Below are positions 1 to 13,100 of a DNA stretch of 64,000 nucleotides, in pieces. The stretch is from the NCBI GenBank assembly GCA_031763025.1, contig JASSKH010000040.1, positions 1,067,001-1,131,000 on the forward strand, given 5' to 3'. A program made the position numbers and the translations under genes. Position 1 is the first letter of the stretch; each line of letters starts with the position of its first letter. The notes under the pieces are model-generated. The model did no database searches. It was not told the origin of the DNA and saw nothing but the letters and a program-made list of their open reading frames with translations. The stretch comes from Macrocystis pyrifera. Its lineage: Eukaryota; Sar; Phaeophyceae; Laminariales; Laminariaceae.

Positions 1-99
1 ACGGTTCGTTTCGGTATTGGTACCCGACTAAGGGGAGATAATGTGTTGCTCTTCCCCCCCTCCCCCCCCCGCCCCGCCCGAATAGTAGTCAATTCGATG

Positions 100-350
100 C
101 TGTCCTCCATGTGTGAGAAACTCCGCCTCACAAGCGGGTTCTTAGTGAGATTCAGCTCGCCGATTCTTTATGCGACACGCTGAACAAACCTCACGGGGTT
201 TCGTGCTTGGTACAAGCAATGTCTGCCTCTGGTCGATGAAAACCGGACGTGCTCCGTTCCGGCATTGTAGGAATGCAACGGTCTATGGTCATACGACTAC
301 GGCCATGCATAACAATGAGTGCACACACCCCTCCCTCCGCCTCCCCCCCA
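100..350 (+). repeat. Dispersed family A (SINE-like), copy 1
   Basis: Family A has a conserved core that runs from a CCTCACAAGCGG block through GTCTGCCTGGTCGGTG and GGCATTGTAGGGATG to GACTACGGCCATGCAT, ending in an AATGAGTACAC motif and a C-rich run. This copy is divergent but complete over the core, with the tail at about 310-350. Confidence 0.85.
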
Positions 351-359
351 CCAAAGCAC

Positions 360-530
360 GCCTTCCTTTCCCCCCGCCCGAGAAAAGTACGTAGCGAGCG
401 CCCAAACGTTGGAGATGTCCTCTACGTATTATGAGTTGAAACGGTGCCGCGTCTCGAAATTAGGGAAGCGTGGTCAATGGTCAAATGACGAAGGCAAACA
501 ACAAATGAGTACGCCCCCCTCCTCCTGACA
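360..530 (+). mobile_element. LINE 3' end fragment
   Basis: It matches the terminal part of the LINE copies at 8990-9600 and 32655-33140, for example AGCGCCCAAACGTTGGAGAT and GGCAAACAACAAATGAGTAC followed by C-rich sequence. It is 5'-truncated and frame-disrupted. Confidence 0.7.
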
Positions 531-603
531 GAAACAAGGAATGCACTCTTTCGTTCCCGACCGGAGCGAAGCACGAGCAGCACCAGCCACACCCTAGTTA
601 TTC

Positions 604-625
604 GATCCCCCCCCCCCCCCCCCCC
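604..625 (+). repeat. Poly-C tract
   Basis: A near-uniform run of C lies directly before family A copy 2. Such runs end most copies of family A and of the LINE in this window. Confidence 0.8.
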
Positions 626-627
626 GA

Positions 628-895
628 CTAACTCATTGAGGCTGTCATCCATATGCAAGAAAATCCGCCTCACAAGCGGTTCTTAGTAGGATGCAGCTCA
701 CCCTTCATGCGACTCGCCGGACACCTCACGGCGCTTCGCGCTTGGTGCAAGCAATGTCTGCCTGGTCGGTGAAAACCCGACATGCTCCGTCCCGGCATTG
801 TAGGGATGCGAGGGTCTATGGTCATACGACTACGGCCATGCATGAGATCGAGTACATCTCTCCTATCGAGTACACCCCCCCCCCCCCCCCGATTA
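628..895 (+). repeat. Family A copy 2 with poly-C tail
   Basis: A good full-core copy that starts at a CTCATTGAGGCTGTCATCC block and ends at GAGTACACC followed by a run of C. Confidence 0.9.
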
Positions 896-1001
896 GCTCA
901 TCCCATTCCCCACATACCACCATTCGCGACCTCGCTCGCATCAACTCCGGAACGTGCCAAAAGACAGACTTACAGACAGACATGCAGACAAACAGACATA
1001 C

Positions 1002-1184
1002 CTGTGTAGCCCACGTTTCCTCGCGTCGGGATTCCACTGCATCGGCGCCTTGGCTTCCAGACGACTTCGTTGTTCGAGCAGTACGCTTGTGGCGTCGTTC
1101 CGCACGATCCTCAGCGTGTTCGAGTAGACCGCGGGAAGTCGTACCGCGCCCAAACCTTGCCCTGTTCGTTCGTGCCCCCCATGC
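1002..1184 (-). CDS. WD40 gene, exon (C-terminal region, last recognised)
   Basis: Acceptor ccgctgctgcag|G, donor CTACACAG|gtatgt, 183 bp, entering with one base, which matches the previous exon. It encodes VYSNTLRIVRNDATSVLLEQ and RLEAKAPMQWNPDARKR, probably helical and basic and no longer WD40. It ends in phase 2, so a further exon is expected, but none was recognised in positions 1-1001. Confidence 0.65.
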
Positions 1185-4100
1185 CTGCAGCAGCGGGAGA
1201 CGGGACGGGGAGGGGGGTGCCCTTGTGTCACGCATGGCCGTGGTCGTATAACCATACACCCTCGCACCCCTGCAATGCCGGGACGGAGCGCGTCCGGCTT
1301 TCACCGACCAGAGGCAGACATTACTTGTACCTAGCTACAGCATTTGTGCTTTTGCTAAAAAACAAAATGAAAAAAGGTAGGGCAGCTGTGAGACAATTAT
1401 TTCGGTCGCGCGCACTACGTATATAAGGGGCGCGTGCTGCAACAGAGGCAGCACTGTTTGGCCAAAAACAAATTCTCAACAAGGCATGTCTTACCGTCGT
1501 ACACCTAGCTTAGGCCATGGGTTTGTTCATCTTGGTCCGTTTTTCGTGAGTTTCGTGAGTTTTGGGATGAGAACGGGACAAGAGGAACGAAACCCCATAA
1601 ACGTTAGGTTGCACCCCTACCTACAGGTGGCATGCGTCAGGGGTATGAACATCGCGTGAACCCTGTACGTAGGTAAACGACCCCCCCCCCCCCCCAGGGT
1701 AAGGTGGTACCGAGATCAACAGGACGATGTTTTATTATTAAAGACGAGCTTTTGCGCATCGTTGGAGAAAGTTGCCGAGGGACGGTGGGCGCTGTTGGTC
1801 TCGCGGTATGTTTGTTTACATACTGGAGAGATGGAACGTGGCGGCTTATCAATGCTCGCCACAGCAGTAGAGTATGAAGGCCAGACCCTTCGACTTTGGA
1901 TTGACCCTATACGAATATGTATATATCTATGTTTCCATCTTTGCTCTATCTATTATTTTTGCCCTCGACTCCTCCAGCTCCCTCCCACGCGTAACTCAGA
2001 TCCGGGGTCAACATGGCGGGCACCCTCCCCCCTCCTCATTTTACGGTGCGAGCCTTTATTTTTATCGCGTGAGGAGCTCCGTATTTCCTGTCCTCGTCGA
2101 CTTGCGTCCAATTGTATACACATACGCTACTTATGCGCTTCCTGCGAGCCCAAATTCCCACAAGAAAAAGCTCCTGCTTGGCAGGATTCGAACGAACGAC
2201 CTTGACTTGAGCACTTGCGAGATTGAAGCATTTTTCCAGCGGGGGCGCCGGGTTCAGTGAGTTGGTCGTGGTGCGTCCTGGGCGATCATATGGCCCGCGC
2301 CCCTTGCTGAGCAAGCTCGTAGTGCACGCGGTGCGGCACGTACTTCGGAGGCAAATGTTAGAAAATGTTGGAGGGGGGACGGGGGCGGGGCTTTTGCATG
2401 GGGATGCGTCACACCTTGGACAGATCATCTATCTATCTATCTGTCTGTCTATTTACAGGTAGATGGATTCCGGATCTATATGATCTGGCTCATGCTGTCG
2501 GGTGGGACCCGTACATTGTGCATTATTTAGAACGCGCATTTACTGGGTTGCATCCGTACTTTACAGGTCCTGCACAGCATTTTCACAGCGGCGGATTATG
2601 ATCTAGAATATTTACAGCATGATCTATACTTCGTGATCTGTACAACGACTGCTATAGAATCTTCACACAGACATGCGCGAGAAGCGCCACTCACGAGCGA
2701 ATGAGGTCCAACAGCAGCGGCTTTAGGTCCCACGCCGTCACCCCTCCGGCGTCGTCCGCCGCGTAAACGGTGTAAGCCAGCATCTCAGCATCCCAACGCG
2801 CCTCCTGCTCCGGAGTTTCACGCCCCACACTCGACTGATGGTACCTTTTCGTGAGAAAGCACCGAACGGAGGAAGGGAGGGGGTGGGCGGTGGAGGGGCA
2901 GGGGGGGGAGGGACTCATGTACTTGCATGGCCGTAGTCGTATGACCATAGACCCTCGCATCTCTACAATTGCCGGGACGGAGCACGTAAGGTTTTCACCG
3001 ACCGGGGATCGAAAAATGCCTGCCCTCCAGAACTCATACTCGTAGCGTCGAAGAGTCTAGCATTTTTCTGTACCGCACCACTGCCGCCGCGTCAATCGCC
3101 TCAGGCGACCTATATACCCGTAGAACCCGCAAAAAGGCACGGAACACACGGCACCCCCCCTTCAGTGCAAACCAGAAACGCCGAGCGATTTTTTCGTTTT
3201 TATGGAAATATCTCGCCCGAGAAAAAAACAAACAAACAGAAAACCGCCAATTTCGTTGTGTGTGCCGTGTTATACCCCCCTTTTTGTATTTTTGGAGAAA
3301 ATAATCGACTCGGAAATTCGTCCCAGCAGGGAGTGTCTTAGCTTGGATGCACGTTACGATATATGTTCGCCTAATATTTTCTGAAGCTCCTCACTTTAGG
3401 AGCTCTGGTTTCACGGAAAATCGAAATTTGAACGCGGCGAACAATCTCATGTAAACCGGCTGTCAGAAACACTTTAATTAAAAAAAAAAACTACACCCTT
3501 GCGTGTTGTGGAGTACGCCGATGCTGCACTACTGATTTGTTTTGAGGCAGAGTTGGGAATTGGATGTACCCTGCCTTTTACGTATACTGGGTTGGTTCAC
3601 CTTCGTCGTCGACGACGCCCCTTGTACTTGCGGAACGTTGCTGCGAGGCGTTCTTGAAAGGAGTGGTCGCGTAGGCTGCTATTTTTCAGATGCGTGGGGG
3701 TCGCATCGGATATCTCGGACCTGGAAAAACAGACAAGGCAGACAGACAGACAGATAGACAGACAGACAGATAGACAGACAGACAGACAGACAGATAGACA
3801 GACAGATAGACAGACAGACAGAACAGACAGAGGGACAGACAGACAGACAGAACAGACAGAACAGATAGAACAGACAGACAGAACATACAGAACAGACAGA
3901 ACAGACAGACAGACAGAACAGACAGAACAGACAGACAAACAGGCAGAACAGACAGACAGCCATGGAAGAGGAGACGCGCGCACGCAAGCCAACGAACACG
4001 CGCAATGTTGAAAAAAAGCAGCGACTCATAGGTGCAAGGGAAGAATTTGGTTCGTGGTGGTGTGCCACGGGGACGGGGCTTCCTGTACACTACGCAATGC

Positions 4101-7100
4101 TAAGGATTAATTGGGCTCGTAAAGGACGAATTGGGTGCCTGGTGTCATCACTGCGCGGGGTTAGGCTGAAGAGAGGGAGCGGGGGGGGGCGGTAGCGGCT
4201 GCGGGGAGAAAATACCGGATGCTGAATCGAGCTTGCCTTTCGCAGAGAATTTTTTGTTATCCAATCGGAAAGCTGCAAGTGCTACCTGGAAGAGTTCGGT
4301 GAAAAGGCCTCCCTTTTTTTGGCGGTATGTTATTGCTAGCAACAAAGTTTCACGGGCAGATCGCCGATCTCTAGTTCATAGTCTAGATCTTGCAGGGCGG
4401 CGAGATTCCTCATCTGCACGTAGGACACAATCGCTCGTTTTGCATCCGAATAATCTGCATGATTTAGCGAATACTTCCGGTGGATTGGGATCTTTGTATA
4501 CTATGCAATGTGCACATTCTGCCCAACGTCTCATAGCAGCAGGTTAGGATCTAGATCATCTAGCACTTGATCTGTCCGATCAATTGTACATGCTTTAGCT
4601 CCAACTCACCCCGAGCCCGCGTCGCTTTGGGGAAGGGCGCAAGCCCCACCGCCCCCGCCGCCATCACTACCACCACCGCTACCATCACCACCACCACTAC
4701 CACCACCACCACCACCACCGCCTGGATCAATCCATCCATCGCCAAGCGCAGTGGAGGCGACCGGAGGTTTGCCTCCGTCTGCACTGTCCGGGTTTTTGCT
4801 CCCACTGGCTTTGTCGTCAGCCAGCGTGGTCAGGATAGGAGTAGAGGCTCCGACCCCACCGTTTCTATCGCCCACATCCCCCTCCGCTTCGACGGTGAAC
4901 TCGTGGGTTTCTTCTCGACCTCCGATGTCGACGCCACCGTCCTCAAGAGAGGGTGCGGGGGTCAAGGGTCCCCCGACGCCCGACGCCGCGTTGCTAAGTG
5001 ACGCCGATTTCATCGCTACCTGGATTTTCCGTTGGGAGGGGGTTACGCAGAAGGGGGGGCGGGGGGCGATATCATGCATGGCCGTAGTCGTATATGTACC
5101 CATAGACCCTCGCATCGCTACAATGCCGGCACGGAGCACGTCGAGTTTTTACCGACCAGGCAGACATTGCTTGCACCAAGCGCGAAGCGCCGTGAGGTGT
5201 CCGACGAGTCGCATGAAGGGTGAGCTGCATCCTACTCAGAACCGCTCGTGAGGCGGACTTGCTTATGGATGACAGCTCCAATGAGTTGATTTAATTTCCG
5301 GTGTGACCACTTCCAGAGACAGCAATGGGGGTACTACGTAGCTGCCTCTTGGGCGCCTTACCATAAACACTACGTGATACGATCATTCCCCTCGTGTGGA
5401 GTGAAGGTTCTCCACCTCGCACAGATTATCTAATTCGACCACCAGCTGTGACCGAAAGCCCCCAAAAAAAAACCAGCACCCTAGTTGTCTAGCTCAAGTA
5501 GTGAGCGGCATGTTCTACAGTGTCGTCGGTGGGGAGGGGGGGCAGGGCAAGGGGTGGGGGGGGGAACGGCGGTCTCTGATTTCAGCAAAAACTTCGGACT
5601 TTTACTCGTGGACTGTTTTTACAAGGCTTCCAGAAAGCTTTGTAGAGAGATTGCAGAATGGTGTCTGCTGTAGCTGAAACTTTAGAGGTGCTGTGTGTGT
5701 GGCTGGAATTACTCTACGTACCGCTATAGCGGCCCTTTCTTAGAAGGCGTCGTCGAAGTGGTTATCGGTGGGGTCAAAAGAGGCGGCACATCATTCACGG
5801 GCTCACGTGTAGCGCAACGCTGACACAGCATTGAAACAAAAATGTTTTTTTGTGTGTAAGTTTTAGCCGGGGCTCGTATATAGCTGCCACTGTGTCGCGT
5901 CGCTATATATCACCAAGACAGCACCCTTCCGTCAAGACAACAAGGTGTATGCTATGGAAATCTTTGAAGGAGTCACCGATGGATCTAAATGCCAAACCCT
6001 CCGCAAACGACCTGCGTCGCTCCAATGCTCAAGACCCAACATTTCATTTCATGCGAGAAAGTAAATTGGCACGGCGTGGCACAACCACGCTGAGCTACTT
6101 TTCTCGCCTGGCATTCCAGCGCCGTCACCCCCACAGATATTTGCCCATCCGCCTCCCCGCCACCGGCGTACATCCGGCCAGAGAGAGGCTGGTTGTTGAT
6201 CCACGTGAAAATGCGACTGAACCTGCGGCGAGAGGTGCGGAGCAAAGTTGAGTAACTGCCAACAGCTGTACGTAGGGACAGGCGAGTTGACAAAATCCAA
6301 CGCGCAGCTTAAGGCCTCAGCAGACCACACCACCCCCGTGAATAAAAATGATAAGGCGCATGGCAGCGGTCTTGCTTGCACCTGATAGAAAAAAAGTAGA
6401 CAACGGCGTGTCGTTTCGAAAATGTTTTTCTACTCTCGGCCAAACATTGTTTTTGACTCGCCCCCTTTTTGGCCATGCGACTAACCCCAAACAAGTTTTT
6501 GTTGTTGTTGCGGGTCCCGTTCTTTCACATTTCGGACAGATCGTCTAGAGATCATCTGCTCCCACTTGATGATGATCTAGATCTTTCAGGGTAGATAGGT
6601 CCTGATCTGCGTGATCTAGCTCACGTTTACCGGGCAGGGGCCGTATAACAACCTACATGGTCTACGTAGGGCGTGTTTCCTGCGTTGGATGTGTACTGCA
6701 GGATACAGGTCCTGCACAACATCTCGTAACGACAAATTAGTATCTAAATGATCTATCTGTAGCTGATCTGTCTGTAGATCATCTGTCAGACGAGTGAAAC
6801 GTTGTGTCTGCTCACCTCAGACCCGCCCTCGCCGGCGGTAGCGCCCACAGTGCCAAGCAGCCCGCCACGTCCGTGGACAGCAGTATCGGAAAGGGGTCGA
6901 GAAAGGCCAGGCAGGAAACGGCGTGCTGGTGCCTTTCCAGGCAGCATCCTTCGTGCCGTGCCATCTCGAAGTTCCACAGCTGTGTTGTCGAGATAATAAA
7001 AATAAACGGTTTCGGTGGATGGAAGCGCAACCACGTGGAACTAATTGCAAGCGAAGGGGGAGAGTTGGACGGGAGTAGTATCGGAAAGGGGTACGAGAAA

Positions 7101-10100
7101 AGGCCAGGCAGGTGGCGGCATGCTGGTGCCTTTCCATGCAGAGCATCCTTGGTGCGGTGCCGTCTCAGAGGTCCACAGCTGTCGTCAAGAAAGGGTTGGT
7201 CGCGTTTCGGCGGATCACAGCAAAACCGCGTGGGCAGAACATTAGCAAGCGAAATGGGGAAGCGGAGGCCGCTCTGGAGTCCGCATGCAGGAGCCTCAAG
7301 AACATATGGTGAATATTTCCTTGATCCTGCTTCCTCGATGTAATTCATTCCAAGAGGAACAAAACACACTCTCCTGTCGTCGTAGTGGGCTGGGCGTGCC
7401 ACTGACCCTTCCATGCCCCCCCCTGGAGTGAGTGAGCTCGTATGGTTGCTATCTTGTTTCTTCTTCAGCGACTACTATTACTTTCAACGAATGGAGAGTT
7501 GGATGTTATATATATACCTGTTTTAAGGGCAGTTCACAACTATGTGGACTGAAAAATGTTTTTTTTTGTTGGATCCCGAGGTTACGGTATTACCCTGCGA
7601 TAGACAGTGCGAAAAAAGTAAAAAGAGGTGGGGCGGAGAAGGATGATATGGCGCCGGGGGCTAACCGACCACTTTCCGGTTGAACGAACGTGGGCTCCAG
7701 TCCAGCCATGCACGACTTCTTCTTGTTGTTTTTGCTCTCTTGCTTGTTTTCGTGGCTGTGGACGACCGGGGGTGCCTGGGATCAGGGTGGCTGGTGGGCC
7801 TCACGCGGCTCCTGCGGAGGGCGAACTATATTTCTGCACCTTGTGGGTGGAAGTAGGGTGCCAAACGGGAAGGACCCACTGCGGGGTCAAGGTGCCAGGC
7901 GGGCAGTAGGGTGCCAAGCCGGGATTGTTTTGCTGCTTCAAAGAAAAAGATTTTCATGAAAAAACAAAATCCCGTAAGAAAGTTCTGATATCTAAAAATA
8001 GAGCTGAACTTTACTGCCTGTTTTTGGTTACTGCCCTCCATCAGGTTTATTAGTAGGAGACGATATAGTTGAGACAGTGCTAATTAACTTTTGGAGACGA
8101 TGTAAGAGTGTGAAGCAATGTCGACCGGTAAGCAAACGCCTGTACGCAGGCGGTGGTAGCAGCGGCGATCACCTCGCGTCCTCCGTTGCTACGGCCGGAA
8201 CAGCCCAATTGTACACACGTGGTTAAAGTTCATTAGGGCCAAAACCTCCACCCACGAGCCCTTGAAAAAAAAAAAAAAATGGAATAGAAAATATATCATT
8301 CTATTTTACATCGCGTTTTTTGCTACAATACCTGCTCAGCTCAAAAGATAATACTGGTATATCCCCGTCCTGCGCACAATCCGCACATACCCTTCTTCCC
8401 TTCCCGTCCAGTGAGGCCATCTGTTGGTCCGTGAACCAAGCTAAGCAAATAGGTGACGCAACATCTCCAACAACGACGGAGTCCAAGCCCTACTCGCTAA
8501 AATTCATCACCAAGAAGTTCCGTGCGCTATACCAGGTATACCTGAATGGATCCGTCGGAGCTTCCGGAGGCGATGAGGCCCAGATGAGAGCTATACCTAA
8601 GCGCGGTTATCTCAGACCAAGAGGCATTCGTGATTCGTCTCAGCAATGCACCATTAGACCGCTGATCCATCAGCATCGGATCGACAGAGAGGAGACGGGA
8701 GAGGCCGGGTGAGGGGGGCGGGGGCGGGGGACCGGTGAGTGTCAGGGAGGCGGAGGGGAAAGGCATGGCCGGGGAAGAGGAGGCGCGCATGAGGGGGGGG
8801 GTGTTGCTCGTAATGGCGCAAGTCACAGTCGTGAAGAAATAGTCAAGGGGGGGAGGATGCTCGTATTAGCACAAGCTACAGTCGTGAAGGGAGAGCGTCA
8901 GGGGGGGAAGGGGGTGTGCTCGAAATAATGCATGGCCGTAGTCGTATGACCATAAACCCTCGCATCCCTACAATGCCGGGACGGGGGGGAGGAAGGGGGA
9001 GGGGGTACTCATTTGTTGCTGGCCTTAGTCGTTTGATAGTTGAACACGCACCCCTTCCGAGACGGAGCACCGTTCCTACTAATAGAGACACCTCCAACAA
9101 TTGGGCGCTCATTACGTTGTTTCCATATATTACATAAAAACGTTTTGCTAATCCTATTCCCTTCCTGTGTGGCCTCCTGTGGCCACCATCTATCTCCTAG
9201 GATAGCGATCGTTTTCTCGCTGCTATCTAGAGTATCACTCCTCCATGTCACGTTCGTCTATTTTCCTCATCTCCTCTTCTAACACATCCCGTTCCTCCTT
9301 GTACATTTCGCATTCTCCCACGACGTGAATTCTTCTCTCTATTGCTTTGCCACAAAGACACTTTCATCTACTTCTCCCTCCTCCCGGATACTGGTATACC
9401 TCTTTCTTCTTGCTGGCAGGCCCAGGTCCCCTACACGAAATCGCAGTTTCAGCGTTTTCGCGACGTTCGTTGGGCCGGGGGGGGATAGGGGGGGAAGGGT
9501 CGAAACGGCCCGAGCCACAGCCGTTAAGGGAGAGTCAGGGAAGGGTGGCCCCAGGGGGGGGGGGGTGCCCGTAGTGGTGCAAGCCGCAAGCCACAATCAA
9601 GACGATAGTTCTCCAGATGGCGATGTGGGCATACCCAGAATGTCTATTGGCCGCCTGCATACACCGATTTCTCTTCGCTCGAGAGAGGTCGAACGAAACA
9701 GCAGCCTCGAGGGGAACCAGGGTCGCCTCCTGTTGGAAGTTTGCTGCGGGAGGGGGGTCCCAAATGACACGACGAAGCTGTCTGCCATCCACTGTATGTG
9801 AAGGTGTTATGACGGGGGACCATAGTAAATAGCACCAAATTTTGGTAGAAAAAATAGGTAAATATATAGATTTTTGTGTGTACCATAGGTCCTATTAACT
9901 GTGGACCACCGTAATACAATAGGGGTAAAAGATGGATCAATTACCCAGCCCAGGGTAATCCTTATAACACTCTCCCCCCCTCTGAACGGCGGGAATTTTG
10001 AGACGTCGGTACCGTACGTATACGTCTGTACGCTGACCTACTGCCGACGACGCCAATGTGAAGGAGTTACCTACTGAGCTACAGGGGTAAAAGATCGATC

Positions 10101-13100
10101 GACTATACCCAGTCCAGGGTAATGCTTGTAACACTCCCCCCCCCCTCTGAACGGCGGGATCTTCGGGGCGTCGGAACCGTATATGTCTGTACGCTGGCCT
10201 ACCCGCTTCGTTTCACTACCTGGGGAACCAGGGAGATGTGTTTTTTTAGGCACGCCCAAGCGTTTCTGTAAAAGAAACGTTCGAAGTGAGGTTCGAACTC
10301 GTGACCTGGACGACGTCAAATGTGAAGGACCTACAGAGCTATAGGGATAAAAGATCGATCAATTACCCAGCCCAGGGTATTCCTTATAACATGTACCTCT
10401 CAGTCGAACCACTTGATGTGACGGATAGAGCACCCCACAAACACAAAGTAAGACCCGTAGATCTCATCGGCTGCCACGCAATAATGGCATAGAGGGTTCG
10501 GGGTGTGGTTTCACAAAAGCTTAATATAATGCGCGGGGAAACGCCCGTAGGCGCAACCCGGCCAACGTACTAAACTGGGGTAACACACCACAACCAGAAA
10601 GTAATGCAACCGCTATATTTCAACAAGACACGCAACGGCTGTACACCAACAGACATGCAACGGCTATATATACCAACATATATGTAACGGCTATATACCA
10701 ACAGACTTTCAACGGCTATATATACCCAAGAGGCATGCAACGGCTATATATACCAACAAGACTGATGCGTTGTCCATCGCTTATTGGACGGTGGAATGTC
10801 ACGTGCAAGTAAGTAAGTTCCCTTCGTTTTTTTCTTGGGTTGTAGTGAGCTGCGGGAGGTCCGTCCACTACTGATGTTCCTCCTTCATGGAGTTTCTGGC
10901 CTTGCCCTATCAATCAATCCGTCCGCTATAAGGGGCCAAGCGCGCCTTATTGGCAGAACGCGAGAGGCAGTGTATAGAGGCGTTCTGCGATAGGGGTATA
11001 TAGCGCTTCTTGGTCATTTATTTTGTCACTGGGACAGATCATGATATATCAATCTACAGCAGATGATCTAGTTCCTCACCTGCCGTTGTGACAGGTAGCG
11101 CAGGATCTGCCTTATAGGGCAGATATACCCAACCCAGGAAACATGTGCTGGACCTTGCAGATTATACAGCTCCCATGCGGCAACATGAGCTACAGCAGTA
11201 GATCATACAGATCATACAGATCAAACAGGGGTGGGAATAGATAGATTTATCTGCCGTTGAAAGGTCTAGATCATGAAGTGACAATCGATGAAGTATCTGT
11301 CCGATGATCTGTGAAAAACAAATCTGGAAGATGGGGCTTCTCGAAGGAGGAACTACAGTATCACGCTGACCGGCAATAAAAGCTTCGTTTGACATTCACA
11401 TCAGACTCCAAACCATTCAGGGTGGTACTCAATAAGGCATGGCTTATCGTTCTGTTTTTACACAACCGTTTTCGTTACATACTTACTCCGAGTATACGTG
11501 TGTATAGGTCATGGGTCTGATTTTCTGGCGCTTGTCGAGTCATCAAGCGCTTTTCATTTCTTCTCACTCAAGCGAGTTTTGTTTGATGAAATACAGAGCT
11601 CCTCGAGCGAGGAAAGGCCTCGGAAAATTCTTTGAAAATTCAGGTGATACCCTCTCTACCGTAAAACGCGTCTGTAAGCGTAGCGCGGTGGCGGAAGAGG
11701 AGGCGGGGCCGAGATTTGCACCGCAGCGCGGGCACGGGGCTTGCTTCTTGAGACAACAACACACTTGGGCACCTTCGAATCGTCGTGGATGGCGATGGAC
11801 CTGTCGCTGGACGCCGATATGAGGAGGTTGTGCTTGTCCACGAACACAAGGGCCCGAACATCGCCCTCGTGCGCCTTTCCCATGCACTCGGGGTACTTGT
11901 AGTCCTTCAGCTCGGCGTGGTTGATGTGGTTATACACCTGAAAACGAGGGGCGGGGGGAGGGGGGAGAACTGCCGACTCTCAAGGGCCGCGGAGATCCTT
12001 GGAACCATGTATACATACCAAAACTGCATGGATAGCCCGATATGCCACATTTGGAAGTCCGTCTAATTCTGCGCTGGAGTAAACAATAGACAGAGAAAGG
12101 CACCCATGTTGCCACTATCAGTACGTGTTCGCTAACCGCAAGATAAAGGTCCGCCAGCGCTGCAGCTGCGAGGGCCCACTACCCCGCCGCTTTCGTATGC
12201 CTTCTTCCCGACCAAGCCGCCACGGTAAAGAGGCGACAGCGTCTATCTAGTCCAGGGTTAGAGAGACGTGCTCCGCCCCGGCATTGAAGGGATGCGAGGG
12301 TCCATGTATGGCCATACGACTACGGCTATGTAAACACATCAGTGCATCACCCCTCCCCCTACTCCTCCCGCGCCCGCCTTCTGCCCCCTCGCGCATGACG
12401 TACATAGACAGCTACATGACCAGACCTCAGACAACGAACCTGACGGTCCTCGAGCGGCGGTGAGGCATGCGTTTACGAAGTGGCAGTTTCGGTTCGACCC
12501 CCCCCCCCCCCTTCCCTGAGAAACACGTTTCAATGACATGCACACGTGCGCCTCGGACGCTATATCAAGCGTGCCACGGCAGAGATAGCATATCAACTAT
12601 ATACCTGGTACCTGGTACCAACACTTTATGGCGGCTGCTTGCTTGCGGAGCTAGCTCTGTACCTCGCCCATAAAAATAGTGGGGGCAAGCCCGGCACGCG
12701 CAATCAACCCCCATGGGCCATGCCTGGCGGCAGGAAGGTTAATACTCTATCACACTAGGGTGATAAGATAACACACACCCTCAGACGATTTTCAAAGCTG
12801 GGTCTCTCGACATCGAGAGGGGGTACCGAGTTCGACGAGCGATGCGTCTATGCAACCGTCTCGACGAAATCTTTCCAAAGCCACCATTTTCGTTGTGTTG
12901 TGTGTGCCCCCCGTTGAGGCATGTTTTGGAGGAAACCAGGCCTGAAAATCGTTCTAGGGGGTGTGTTATCTTGATTATAGTATACGGTATTGCGTCGTTT
13001 TAGATTTTTGTTTAGCGTTGCTTTCGGAACGCCAGCTCATCGCGAACGCAGTGAAAAAAAAAAACGAAATGTCGATTGCCTCGTGTCGTACGTATCGTCG

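Noticed and set aside
691-1304. 186-residue plus frame and 160-residue minus frame
   Set aside because: Both run across family A repeats; the part at 1002-1184 that matters is the minus-strand exon in another frame.
1405-1440. TATATAAG motif as a promoter
   Set aside because: It lies inside an intron on the strand opposite to the gene, and no plus-strand gene follows.
3597-4090. Long frames rich in Cys/Leu/Ser/Val or Thr/Asp/Arg/Gln
   Set aside because: They are translations of the (CAGA)n microsatellite and have no gene-like composition.
4567-5251. Plus-strand frames of 144 and 166 residues
   Set aside because: They are antisense to the low-complexity minus-strand exon, which has matching splice sites and phase.
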